A stretch of DNA of 12,913 nucleotides from Candidatus Cloacimonadota bacterium (lineage in GTDB: Bacteria; Cloacimonadota; Cloacimonadia; Cloacimonadales; TCS61): NCBI GenBank assembly GCA_021157645.1, contig JAGGWC010000174.1:1-12913 (forward strand), given 5' to 3'. The position numbers and the translations under genes are program-made. Positions 6,703 to 12,913 of the stretch are shown one piece after another. The notes beneath the pieces were generated by a model, which saw only the letters and a program-made list of their open reading frames with translations, had not been told where the DNA came from and ran no database searches. Each line of letters opens with the position of its first letter. Within the stretch, counting starts at the first letter, position 1.

Positions 6703-6738
6703 AAAAAAGCCATCCGGCAGTAGCCGGATGGCTTTTTT
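6703..6738 (+). terminator. Strong bidirectional rho-independent terminator
   Basis: A perfect 16-bp stem (6703-6718 with 6723-6738, GC core GCCATCCGGC) and a 4-base loop AGTA, flanked by an A run and followed by eight T. It closes the sigma operon 13 bases after the last stop. It is symmetric enough to stop transcription arriving from the convergent merR-like gene. Confidence 0.95.
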
Positions 6739-6767
6739 TTATGAACTAATTTTATTATCTATTTCAA

Positions 6768-6810
6768 TTTTTTTGTGCTCTTTATATCTTTGTGTCTTTG
6801 TGGTTAAAAT
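6768..6810 (-). repeat. Short degenerate intergenic repeat (ACACAAAG-type units)
   Basis: On the minus strand the segment reads as about four units related to ACACAAAG: ACCACAAAG, ACACAAAG, ATATAAAG, AGCACAAA. It sits between the convergent ends of the Spy-like and merR-like genes. It codes for nothing and shows no terminator-like structure. Confidence 0.5.
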
Positions 6811-6811
6811 C

Positions 6812-7147
6812 TTATCTTTTCAGTAATTCTTTCACTTTTTTCAATTCGTTAATAATATGTTTTTTCGCTTCCTTCTTATCTACAGAAAAATCCAGACTTA
6901 TCTGCTCTTTATTTGCCATATCCACTTTCAGTTTCTTCTTTGCGCCTTCAATTGTAAATCCTTGAGTATGAAGCATATATTTGATCTTCTTTAAAATATC
7001 TATGTCGTCGGGACTGTAACGCCGGTTACGCCCGAATTTCTTCTTAGGGTGAACTTGTGGAAATTCGGTTTCCCAATAGCGTAAAACATGCGCTTTCAGA
7101 TCAAGCAAATTACCTACTTCCCCGATTGTATAATAATATTTTTTCAT
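6812..7147 (-). CDS. Small MerR-family transcriptional regulator
   Basis: A 111-residue protein with a MerR-type winged helix-turn-helix at about 5-73: YTIGEVGNLLDLKAHVLRYW (6-25), the wing ETEFPQVHPKK and the RRYS turn (42-45), then DIDILKKIKYMLHTQGFTIEGAKKKL. The FTIEGAKKKL segment marks the subgroup of short MerR proteins without an effector-binding domain. The remaining 35 residues are a charged helix that probably dimerises. It would bind DNA in the cytoplasm; no ligand or target can be read. It lies 84 bases downstream of lnt on the same strand and ends facing the sigma operon terminator. No Shine-Dalgarno sequence precedes the ATG; the preceding bases belong to a short repeat. Confidence 0.9.
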   Translation of the reverse strand: MKKYYYTIGEVGNLLDLKAHVLRYWETEFPQVHPKKKFGRNRRYSPDDIDILKKIKYMLHTQGFTIEGAKKKLKVDMANKEQISLDFSVDKKEAKKHIINELKKVKELLKR

Positions 7148-7150
7148 TTT

Positions 7151-7190
7151 TTTGACGCTGATTTATTATGAATCTTATGATTTAATATGA
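7151..7190. repeat. Degenerate intergenic repeat (GACGCTGATTTA-type)
   Basis: GACGCTGATTTATTATGA and following TTATGATTTAATATGA units lie between lnt and the merR-like gene. They resemble the GACGCAGATTAACGC repeat that overlaps the end of lnt (7252-7272). I interpret both as pieces of one family of short dispersed repeats. Confidence 0.35.
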
Positions 7191-7231
7191 CTGAGCACAT
7201 AGTTTTAACTCTCTTCATTACGAAATTCTTA

Positions 7232-8767
7232 TCATTCTTTTTCATATCTTTTCTGCGTTAATCTGCGTCTAAATAATATACTTACAACCAAAAGTACTCC
7301 TGCTCCAATTACAAAAACAAAGGGAAACCAGAAGAAATATTTTGTAAAGTAAGAATTATTTTCATAGATATAAAGAGGGCTGTTTATCGTTGTTTTTTCA
7401 AATAGTTTTGTTTGTTTTAGGAATTCTCCGGTGGGAGAAACAACAAGTGAATATCCGGTGTTTGCCGCACGATATATTTGTTTGCGTGTTTCAATTGCTC
7501 TGAATTTGGTCATCACAGCATGTTGATATGTTCCGGCAGAACGGTGAAACCATGCATCATTAGTGATGTTGACAATGAAATCAACATCATTTTTTGCCAT
7601 CTCTGTAGTTAAAGCTGGAAACGCAATTTCAAAACAGATAAGTGGAGAAAATTTATAACCATTAACTGTGTAATATTCTAGTTTATCACCGTATTCCCAG
7701 TTCGCTTGTCCCAGATGGACGTTCCATAAAAATGGAAAATATTTAAGAAAAGGAATTCGCTCACCAAAAGGGACTAATATATTTTTATAGTATGGAGGAT
7801 AAATTTTTCTGTTTTTCCCAATTAGGGTTGCAGAGTTATAGAATTTATATTTATTAGGATAATCTTCACCCACATATTTATAGTGCGGAAATCCTGTAAA
7901 AATATCGGTTTTCAATTCTTCAGAAAGATCTAAAATCCATTTTCTGTATTTCATCCGCTTTAATAAATATACAGGTGTTGATGACTCCGGCCAAATAATG
8001 AGATCAGTTTTTTCTTTTGCAGCTTTATGGCTGAATTCTTCATATAATGCAAAGGTTGAATCTTTGTACATTTCTTCCCATTTATCTTCCTGCGGAATAC
8101 TTACTTGAACAATTGAAGCATTGAAATCGGTTTTTGTAAGTTGAATTGTTTTAAGTCGAATAACTCCATAAATTGACCACACAATAATGATTGCAGAAAC
8201 AATAATTATATTTCGTTTGAAATTTCTTTTTGATTCAAAAAGGAGGATATTAATAAATAAAATCAACAAAGAAAAAAGTGCTAATCCACCAAGCTCAGCA
8301 AGTTGAATAAATGGCAAATAATCTGCCAGTGAATATCCTAAATTAAACCATGGGAAACTGAATTCACCAAAATTCTGCAAGAACTCAAAACTTATCCAAA
8401 TGAAGATAAATCCGAGATAACCAAATTTTGGATTTTGCTGTTTTATAAAATAGTAAAGTTGAAATATAATATAGAAATAAACAGCAAATAAGATGAATAT
8501 TCCCAGATAACCAGGAAATGTAACCAATGATATCCAATGCAAACAAACAAGAGTATAAGTAGAGCCAAAAGCTGCTGCTGCAAAAAATATCTCTTTCTTT
8601 TTCCGTTGGTTGCTAAAAAAATGAAACAAGGGAATAAAAGCAAAAAATACAAGAAATCCAAGATGAATAGGGAGTCTGCTTAATCCGAGTATTGTCCCTG
8701 ATAAAGCTGGATATAAATACGTTTTAAGTTTTGTTTTAGTTATTATTGAAACCAATTTATTTCTCAC
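7232..8767 (-). CDS. lnt: Apolipoprotein N-acyltransferase
   Basis: A 511-residue inner-membrane enzyme that adds the third acyl chain to diacylated lipoproteins. The first 205 residues hold about seven hydrophobic segments. A nitrilase domain (about 215-470) follows, with the catalytic triad in place: E261 in LIIWPESS, K328 in YYKNILVPFGE, C378 in PLICFEIAF. A last transmembrane helix spans about 479-500. NDAWF (403-407) and the RAIETRK block (423-429) are family signatures. The start is GTG at 8767, overlapping the end of the lipoprotein gene by 11 bases, so translation is probably coupled. The extreme C-terminus (FRRRLTQ, 499-505) is encoded by a short GACGCAGATTAACGCAGA-type repeat, suggesting the end was rewritten. 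Presence of Lnt implies triacylated lipoproteins and an outer membrane. Confidence 0.95.
   Translation of the reverse strand: MRNKLVSIITKTKLKTYLYPALSGTILGLSRLPIHLGFLVFFAFIPLFHFFSNQRKKKEIFFAAAAFGSTYTLVCLHWISLVTFPGYLGIFILFAVYFYIIFQLYYFIKQQNPKFGYLGFIFIWISFEFLQNFGEFSFPWFNLGYSLADYLPFIQLAELGGLALFSLLILFINILLFESKRNFKRNIIIVSAIIIVWSIYGVIRLKTIQLTKTDFNASIVQVSIPQEDKWEEMYKDSTFALYEEFSHKAAKEKTDLIIWPESSTPVYLLKRMKYRKWILDLSEELKTDIFTGFPHYKYVGEDYPNKYKFYNSATLIGKNRKIYPPYYKNILVPFGERIPFLKYFPFLWNVHLGQANWEYGDKLEYYTVNGYKFSPLICFEIAFPALTTEMAKNDVDFIVNITNDAWFHRSAGTYQHAVMTKFRAIETRKQIYRAANTGYSLVVSPTGEFLKQTKLFEKTTINSPLYIYENNSYFTKYFFWFPFVFVIGAGVLLVVSILFRRRLTQKRYEKE
7252..7272 (-). repeat. Direct repeat overlapping the 3' end of lnt
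   Basis: Two near-identical ten/eleven-base units, TCTGCGTTAA and TCTGCGTCTAA on the plus strand, sit within the last 13 codons of lnt. They resemble the short repeat in the downstream intergenic region. Confidence 0.45.
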
Positions 8768-9587
8768 TTAGCTCATTATAAGTAAGTTTTCCAATCCATA
8801 TTTCGTTATCAGAAAGCAAAACAACATTATCTTTAATTGAAAAATCGTTCCATTTATTTGTAGAAATTGCAAACTTACTATCACTTTCAGGATGATAGAT
8901 AAAATGATTTTTCAAGATATATTGCTGTTGTTTTTCAATTTGAATATTACCTTTCATTTCATTACGAAATCTACCCAAAATACCAAAGATCATAGTAGAA
9001 TTATTTTGCTCATCATAAATTGTGATCTCATTTTTTCCTAAAATTATTTTACTGGGATCATTTAACTGAAATTTCCCAAAAGTATACCAGTCAGAATGAT
9101 TAAGTGTCCGGCTTATCACTATCTCCTTAGATGCATTGTCATAGATATAATAAGTTTCATCGATAGCAACTGCAAAAAGTGCAGGTTCTATGAAGTCATT
9201 TAAATTAATTTCTGCAATAAGTTTTCCTTCAATATCAAATTTCTTAATTTTTTTTTGGAAGCTATCAAGAACCAAAAGGTTACCATCCGGAGAAAGTGTG
9301 ATATCCGCCAATTTATTGAAACTTGAGGCAGTAAATCCAAGACCACCAATTATATTAATTTCTTTTCCATTCTTATAAATATGAATAATATCTGCTTCTT
9401 TTTCTAAAATAAAAACAGTTTTATTTATTGAAGAATAAAGACATTTTTTGGGAATAAAATCAGTTTGGATCTTTTGGAAAATATTGATATTTTCCGGAGT
9501 TCTGTAAATTTTCATTTCAATGGTTGAACAACCTGATAAAAACAGAATAAGCAAAATCAAAAACTTAAAACTGTGTTTTTTTAGCAT
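8757..9587 (-). CDS. Lipoprotein with NHL-like beta-propeller repeats
   Basis: A 276-residue lipoprotein. From ATG 9587 the N-terminus MLKKHSFKFLILLILFLSGC is a textbook lipoprotein signal peptide, with lipobox LSGC and lipid attachment at C20; a longer frame from 9665 runs inside recJ and would hide this signal, so it is rejected. The mature part consists of beta-rich repeats; the clearest is ADITLSPDGNLLVLDSFQKK (94-113) followed by IKKFDIEGKLI, the pattern of six-bladed NHL or SMP-type propellers. A role in binding proteins or carbohydrates at the envelope is possible but cannot be specified. It starts two bases after the recJ stop and overlaps lnt, whose product would finish its acylation. 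Confidence 0.78.
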   Translation of the reverse strand: MLKKHSFKFLILLILFLSGCSTIEMKIYRTPENINIFQKIQTDFIPKKCLYSSINKTVFILEKEADIIHIYKNGKEINIIGGLGFTASSFNKLADITLSPDGNLLVLDSFQKKIKKFDIEGKLIAEINLNDFIEPALFAVAIDETYYIYDNASKEIVISRTLNHSDWYTFGKFQLNDPSKIILGKNEITIYDEQNNSTMIFGILGRFRNEMKGNIQIEKQQQYILKNHFIYHPESDSKFAISTNKWNDFSIKDNVVLLSDNEIWIGKLTYNELSEK

Positions 9588-9589
9588 GA

Positions 9590-11326
9590 TTAATAATTCC
9601 AATGGTCTTGTTCTGCTACCCTTAAATCTTTCAATTTCCCCTGGATTGAAGTTCTCCCCTGCCATGTATTAAATTCTAGTGAATAAGCAATATCGACGTT
9701 TGAACCTTTTTTCAGGAAAGGCAAATAATCTCCCAGATTAAACCCAATAAGATCAAGTTCGCAACCATCCTTCATAACTTTTATTTTGAGGTGGTTCTTC
9801 CCCACATTATAAGGGAAACCAACAATTGTAACCTGCTTAGTTAAAAAAGTGGGACGCATATTTCCTGGACCAAAAGGTGCAAATTTTTCTAACCATTCAA
9901 GCAAATTGTTGTTGATCTCAAATAACTCCAGATTTGTATCAATATTAAGTGGCGGAATAAACTGATCTTCTGTCGTATGTTCTTTTACATATTTTTTTAA
10001 TTTACTCTCAAATAAATCTACATATTCAACTAAAATCTGCAGACCTGCGGCATATTTATGCCCACCAAAAGTTTCTAAATATCCTTCTACAGAAACAAGC
10101 GCATCAAAAAGATTAAATCCCGCAATACTTCTACCTGATCCGCTTCCAATTCCTTCTTTGAAAGTAATCATTATTGATGGACGATAATATTTTTCTACTA
10201 ATTTGGAAGCTACTATCCCGATAACGCCAGGATGCCAGTCAGCAGATGAGACAACGATAATCGGAGTATCATCCATGTTCTTATATTTCGCTTCAATTAT
10301 GTCACATGCTTCCTGGAATGTTCGTTGATCGATTTGCTGCCTTAAAGAATTTTCCCGCTCAATGATCTGTGCTAGTTCATCGCTCTCTTTTTCATCAACA
10401 CTCACCATAAGTTCAACAGCTCGCATTGCACTTCCCATTCTACCTGCAGCATTAATTCGTGGTGCAATTCCAAATACAATATCAGATGAGTTAAGTTCTT
10501 TTTGGGAAAGCCCAGCAATCTTAATGAGTGCGTTTAATCCAATATTATGTTTTTTTACAAGTCTATCCAAACCAAGACTTGCTATAATTCTATTTTCTCC
10601 CGTAAGTGGAACAATATCGGCAATAGTTCCCAGTGCAACAAGATCAATATATTTATCAACAAGTTCTTTTGTATTTATCTCTAATTTGGAATAGACCGCA
10701 ACCAGAAGTTTATAAGCGACTCCAACACCTGCCAACATATTATACGGGTATTTACAATCAATTATTTTTGGATTTATGATAGCGTATGCATGTGGTAATT
10801 CTTCTTTTGGGTTATGGTGATCTGTAATAATAATATCCATTCCCAAATCATTTATTTGATCTACTTCTTCAACAGCATTGATTCCGCAATCCACACTTAT
10901 TACAAGCTCTGTCTCATTTTCTTTGAGTATGTCTACACCGCTCAAAGATAATCCGTAACCATCAATCATTCTATGCGGAATATAATAATTAATTTTGGCA
11001 CCTATTTTTTTAAGACCAAGAAATAATAATGCTGAAGAAGTTGTTCCATCAACATCATAATCACCATAAACAGTGATGAGTTCTTTTCTTTCTATAGCTA
11101 AGATAATCCTATCAGTTGCCTTTTCCATATCTTTGTAGAGGAACGGATCGTGCATGTTACTAAAATTTGGATGGAAGAATTCTTCAATGTCATCAATTTC
11201 GGTGAGTTCTTTTCTAATCAACATTTCTGCGATCATTTCGGGGCATTTTATGTTTTCAACTATATGTTCTTTTTTTTTCTGCAGTTCCTCAGATAGAGGT
11301 TCAGATATTTTCCACTTTTTTTGCAT
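9590..11326 (-). CDS. recJ: Single-stranded-DNA-specific exonuclease RecJ
   Basis: A 578-residue RecJ of ordinary length. It degrades single-stranded DNA 5' to 3' in RecF-pathway recombination, base excision and mismatch repair. DHH-domain motifs: VYGDYDVDG (86-94) with metal ligands D89, D91 and D93; SVDCG with D146; TDHHNP (168-173); and GTIADIVP (233-240). The DHHA1 domain follows with DWHPGVIGIVASK (363-375), GSGSGRS (394-400) and FGGHKYAAG (420-428). The C-terminal OB domain (about 460-570) includes FAPFGPGNMRP (482-492). GGATG six bases before the ATG supports the start. It follows RNase P RNA by 33 bases, has no separate clear promoter, and leads the lipoprotein and lnt. Confidence 0.98.
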   Translation of the reverse strand: MQKKWKISEPLSEELQKKKEHIVENIKCPEMIAEMLIRKELTEIDDIEEFFHPNFSNMHDPFLYKDMEKATDRIILAIERKELITVYGDYDVDGTTSSALLFLGLKKIGAKINYYIPHRMIDGYGLSLSGVDILKENETELVISVDCGINAVEEVDQINDLGMDIIITDHHNPKEELPHAYAIINPKIIDCKYPYNMLAGVGVAYKLLVAVYSKLEINTKELVDKYIDLVALGTIADIVPLTGENRIIASLGLDRLVKKHNIGLNALIKIAGLSQKELNSSDIVFGIAPRINAAGRMGSAMRAVELMVSVDEKESDELAQIIERENSLRQQIDQRTFQEACDIIEAKYKNMDDTPIIVVSSADWHPGVIGIVASKLVEKYYRPSIMITFKEGIGSGSGRSIAGFNLFDALVSVEGYLETFGGHKYAAGLQILVEYVDLFESKLKKYVKEHTTEDQFIPPLNIDTNLELFEINNNLLEWLEKFAPFGPGNMRPTFLTKQVTIVGFPYNVGKNHLKIKVMKDGCELDLIGFNLGDYLPFLKKGSNVDIAYSLEFNTWQGRTSIQGKLKDLRVAEQDHWNY

Positions 11327-11359
11327 TTATCATCCTTTTTTTTTAATAAAAAAATAAGC

Positions 11360-11778
11360 GTCAAAGAAGATATTAAGCCGAATTCTGTAAATTGCCTAAT
11401 AAGCAATTCAGTGTCTATTTCTCTAAACCGGATATTGCTATACCCATTGGGTTCATTACTGACCGGTTTAAGCTGCCCACCCGAGAACTTAACAAGCCGG
11501 GCCGGCTCTCATTCTCCTATTTGGCATTGCACCGGATAAGGCTTTCCTAGCTTCCCGATTCACACCGAGAACTGGTGGTCTCTTACACCACCATTTCACC
11601 TTTTCCAAACATCAAATGATATCTGGTAGTTTATTTCTGTGGAGCTGGCTTTCTGTTACCAGAACTTCCCGTTAGGAAGTATCCTGCCCTTTGGTGTTCG
11701 GACTTTCCTCCTGACCACTAAATTATGGAAATTTTTTCCACAATTTAGTGGTCAGGCAGACACTTTATCTTCTTTGAC
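11360..11778 (-). ncRNA. rnpB: RNase P RNA, bacterial type A
   Basis: About 419 nt on the minus strand. The ends form P1, 13 bp (11766-11778 with 11360-11372). P2 pairs GUGUCU near the 5' end with AGACAC near 11413. P3 is an unusually regular hairpin (11710-11756, 22 bp with one G-U and a 3-base loop). The universal CR-I GAGGAAAGUCCGAAC is at 11696-11710, and CR-V ACAGAAUUCGGCUUA, its P4 partner, at 11374-11388. GGUAACAGAAAGCC and GUAAGAGACCACC in the specificity region are also typical. It processes tRNA 5' ends. It begins 13 bases after the zinc-ribbon gene and is followed by TTATTTTTTT, then recJ 33 bases on, so it is probably cut from a longer transcript or has an internal promoter. Exact ends are estimated from P1. 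Confidence 0.97.
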
Positions 11779-11791
11779 TAAACTAAATATT

Positions 11792-12496
11792 TTATAAATG
11801 ACTTACAAGAATTCTTCCGCAACTTTCGCAATATATTATAGAATTGCCTTCTTTTATGTCAATAGCAACTTGAGGTCGAATAGTATAACCACATCCACTG
11901 CAGGCATTATTATCATTAAAAACAATAGCTTTACGATTTTTATTTTTTATTAACATTCCGTATCTGCGAATAAGCTCTCTTGGAAGATCTTTTGCCAGAA
12001 AGTTTCTCTTATTTTTTAAATCTTCGATATCTTTTTGTACTTCCTGGATTTCTTTTTCAAGCTTTTCTTCGTTAGCTTTAAGTTCATCAGAAGCTTTTTT
12101 TTGTGTTTCTCTCTCTTCATCCAGGCGTTTTTTAAGTTCAGATTCATCTTCCATTAAGTGGATCAACTCATCATCAATTTCAGAATTCTTTTTTTCTAAA
12201 TGATTTATCTCACTATTAAGTGCTTTATACTCTTTATTGGTTTCAATAGTGAGGAGTTGATTTTTATATTTTGTTATTTTTGTATTATTGTTTGCAATGT
12301 CGAGTTCTCTTAATTTTTGATCTTTCAGGTTTTCATCAAGCTCACTTTTTGTGAGTTCAGTCGCTTCATTAGAATTCTTTAGAGATTGCTTTAAACTATT
12401 CAATTGCTGGGGCAATTCTTTTGTTAGAATATTTTTCTCCCCAATAACCTTATCGAATTTTTGCATTTTAATTAATGTCTCTAATTGCTTAATCAT
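11792..12496 (-). CDS. Coiled-coil zinc-ribbon protein (COG1579, zf-RING_7 / C4-type)
   Basis: A 234-residue protein in two parts. Residues about 15-170 form a long charged coiled coil, with the family motif TNKEYKALNSEI (86-97) at the turn between its two helices. The C-terminal ribbon has CSGC (199-202) and CESC (223-226), four cysteines for one zinc. Relatives such as Chlamydia CT398 bind RpoN-type sigma factors and secretion ATPase parts, but for most members the role is unknown. AGGAG stands six bases before the ATG. It lies directly ahead of rnpB. Codons for residues 105-123 (12128-12185) are identical at base level to the coiled-coil end of the neighbouring partial gene, which is abnormal for two different proteins. 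Confidence 0.88.
   Translation of the reverse strand: MIKQLETLIKMQKFDKVIGEKNILTKELPQQLNSLKQSLKNSNEATELTKSELDENLKDQKLRELDIANNNTKITKYKNQLLTIETNKEYKALNSEINHLEKKNSEIDDELIHLMEDESELKKRLDEERETQKKASDELKANEEKLEKEIQEVQKDIEDLKNKRNFLAKDLPRELIRRYGMLIKNKNRKAIVFNDNNACSGCGYTIRPQVAIDIKEGNSIIYCESCGRILVSHL
12128..12185. repeat. 58-bp exact direct repeat, internal copy
   Basis: Identical, base for base, to 12856-12913 in the same orientation at an offset of 728. It lies inside the coiled-coil region of the zinc-ribbon gene. The match ends at a six-T run on the left and at the window edge on the right. Confidence 0.97.
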
Positions 12497-12527
12497 TCAT
12501 ACTCCTTAAATCTTTTTTTAAATAAAA

Positions 12528-12555
12528 AAAAGCATTTACTGCCGTAAATGCTTTT
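12528..12555 (-). terminator. Rho-independent terminator after the FapA-like gene
   Basis: A 12-bp perfect stem (12528-12539 with 12544-12555, arm AAAAGCATTTAC), 4-base loop TGCC, and on the minus strand a run of eight T. It lies about 100 bases after the FapA-like stop and only about 30 bases before the zinc-ribbon start. Downstream genes therefore need a promoter very close by, or depend on read-through. Confidence 0.85.
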
Positions 12556-12657
12556 ATCATTCATTCAAAAAATCTTTTTTATCTATTACTTTAATCCACA
12601 GATACTTCACTTTTCCTATACCCACTAATTATTTTTATAAACAAAAGATATTTAATG

Positions 12658-12913
12658 TTATAATTTGTCAACTTCATTTATCTCCAAACCGGAATCATTT
12701 ACTGATATTTCAATACTATATTTTTCCTCAGAAATCTCAAGAATATCTTTCAATATCCTGATCTTTGAATTTGGATAAACTTTTCCTTCAATTGAGATTC
12801 TTAAAGAATCGGTATTATATGATTTTTCTATTTCATCCTCAAATTTGGAATGTAATTTTTTAAGTTCAGATTCATCTTCCATTAAGTGGATCAACTCATC
12901 ATCAATTTCAGAA
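12658..12913 (-). CDS. C-terminal fragment of a FapA/DUF342-like protein, 5' part outside window (junction suspect)
   Basis: An open frame from the window edge to TAA at 12658-12660, about 84 codons, with no true start inside; the TTG at 12894 is an internal codon. The end, from about LRISIEGKVYPNSKIRIL onward, follows the closing beta segment of FapA/DUF342 proteins (polar residues around V-Y-P-x-x-K-I), which is normally preceded by a coiled coil. The visible coiled coil (ELIHLMEDESELKK) is base-identical to part of the zinc-ribbon gene, in the same strand and frame, and changes abruptly at 12855/12856. Bases 12658-12855 are probably real FapA-like coding sequence; 12856-12913 may be an assembly join. 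The function of FapA-like proteins of this kind is unclear (polymer or membrane-associated roles are proposed). Confidence 0.55.
   Translation of the reverse strand, partial: SEIDDELIHLMEDESELKKLHSKFEDEIEKSYNTDSLRISIEGKVYPNSKIRILKDILEISEEKYSIEISVNDSGLEINEVDKL
12856..12913. repeat. 58-bp exact direct repeat, terminal copy
   Basis: Second copy of 12128-12185, ending exactly at the window edge. It preserves strand and reading frame. Its position at the very end suggests the contig stopped on a repeated k-mer. Confidence 0.97.

Noticed and set aside
9588..9665. 26-residue N-terminal extension of the propeller lipoprotein
   Set aside because: It would lie wholly inside the end of recJ and mask a perfect lipoprotein signal peptide that starts at 9587.
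10362..10694. Open frame of 110 codons on the plus strand
   Set aside because: Fully antisense to recJ, Ser/Leu-rich low-complexity translation and no ribosome site.
11321..11539. Plus-strand open frame of 72 codons across the end of RNase P RNA
   Set aside because: It runs through the conserved rnpB core on the opposite strand, so the base conservation is explained by the RNA.
12658..12894. Complete 78-residue gene starting at 12894
   Set aside because: The start would be an internal TTG with no ribosome site, and the frame is open to the window edge; it is a C-terminal fragment.
1..12913. CRISPR array, prophage, insertion sequence or circular replicon
   Set aside because: No regular spacer-repeat pattern, transposase, integrase or terminal overlap between the two window ends was seen.

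Overview
The window is an AT-rich, gene-dense bacterial chromosomal segment. It looks like a complete metagenomic contig: a gene runs off each edge, and the last 58 bases repeat an internal segment exactly. Protein families and base composition fit a Gram-negative-type bacterium of the FCB / Cloacimonadota kind: an Lnt-type apolipoprotein N-acyltransferase beside a lipoprotein, periplasmic Spy/CpxP-like proteins, a type-A RNase P RNA, and no plasmid or phage genes. The phylum is an inference only.

Left block (minus strand, about 1-4507). rpmB (ribosomal protein L28) comes first and ends at a strong terminator. Then a tight operon reads adenosine-specific kinase (DUF355) > thpR (RNA 2',3'-cyclic phosphodiesterase) > recA > recX > purine-type phosphoribosyltransferase > Nif3-like dinuclear-metal protein, the last cut by the window start. 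Genes overlap or lie within about 30 bases. It joins recombinational repair (RecA and its modulator RecX) to RNA-end and nucleotide metabolism.

Middle block (plus strand, 4674-6740). This is a self-contained envelope-stress or metal-response operon: ECF sigma factor, zinc-type membrane anti-sigma factor, a membrane-anchored CnrX/metal-resistance-like sensor, a previously unlisted 40-residue small ORF coupled by ATGA, and a secreted Spy/CpxP-like protein with a Met/His-rich segment, closed by a 16-bp-stem terminator. The layout recalls the Cupriavidus CnrY-CnrX-CnrH regulatory unit. It is the best candidate here for an undescribed system.

Right block (minus strand, 6812-12913). In transcription order: the C-terminal part of a FapA/DUF342-like protein, a terminator, a coiled-coil zinc-ribbon protein (COG1579), RNase P RNA, recJ, a beta-propeller lipoprotein, lnt and a small MerR-family regulator. 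rnpB is squeezed between two coding genes and is probably cotranscribed with them. Short degenerate intergenic repeats occur at 1001-1035, 6768-6810 and 7151-7272. Two of them supply a start-codon region or coding sequence to neighbouring genes.

No tRNA, CRISPR, insertion sequence or phage gene was seen. No stretch longer than 300 bases lacks a gene.
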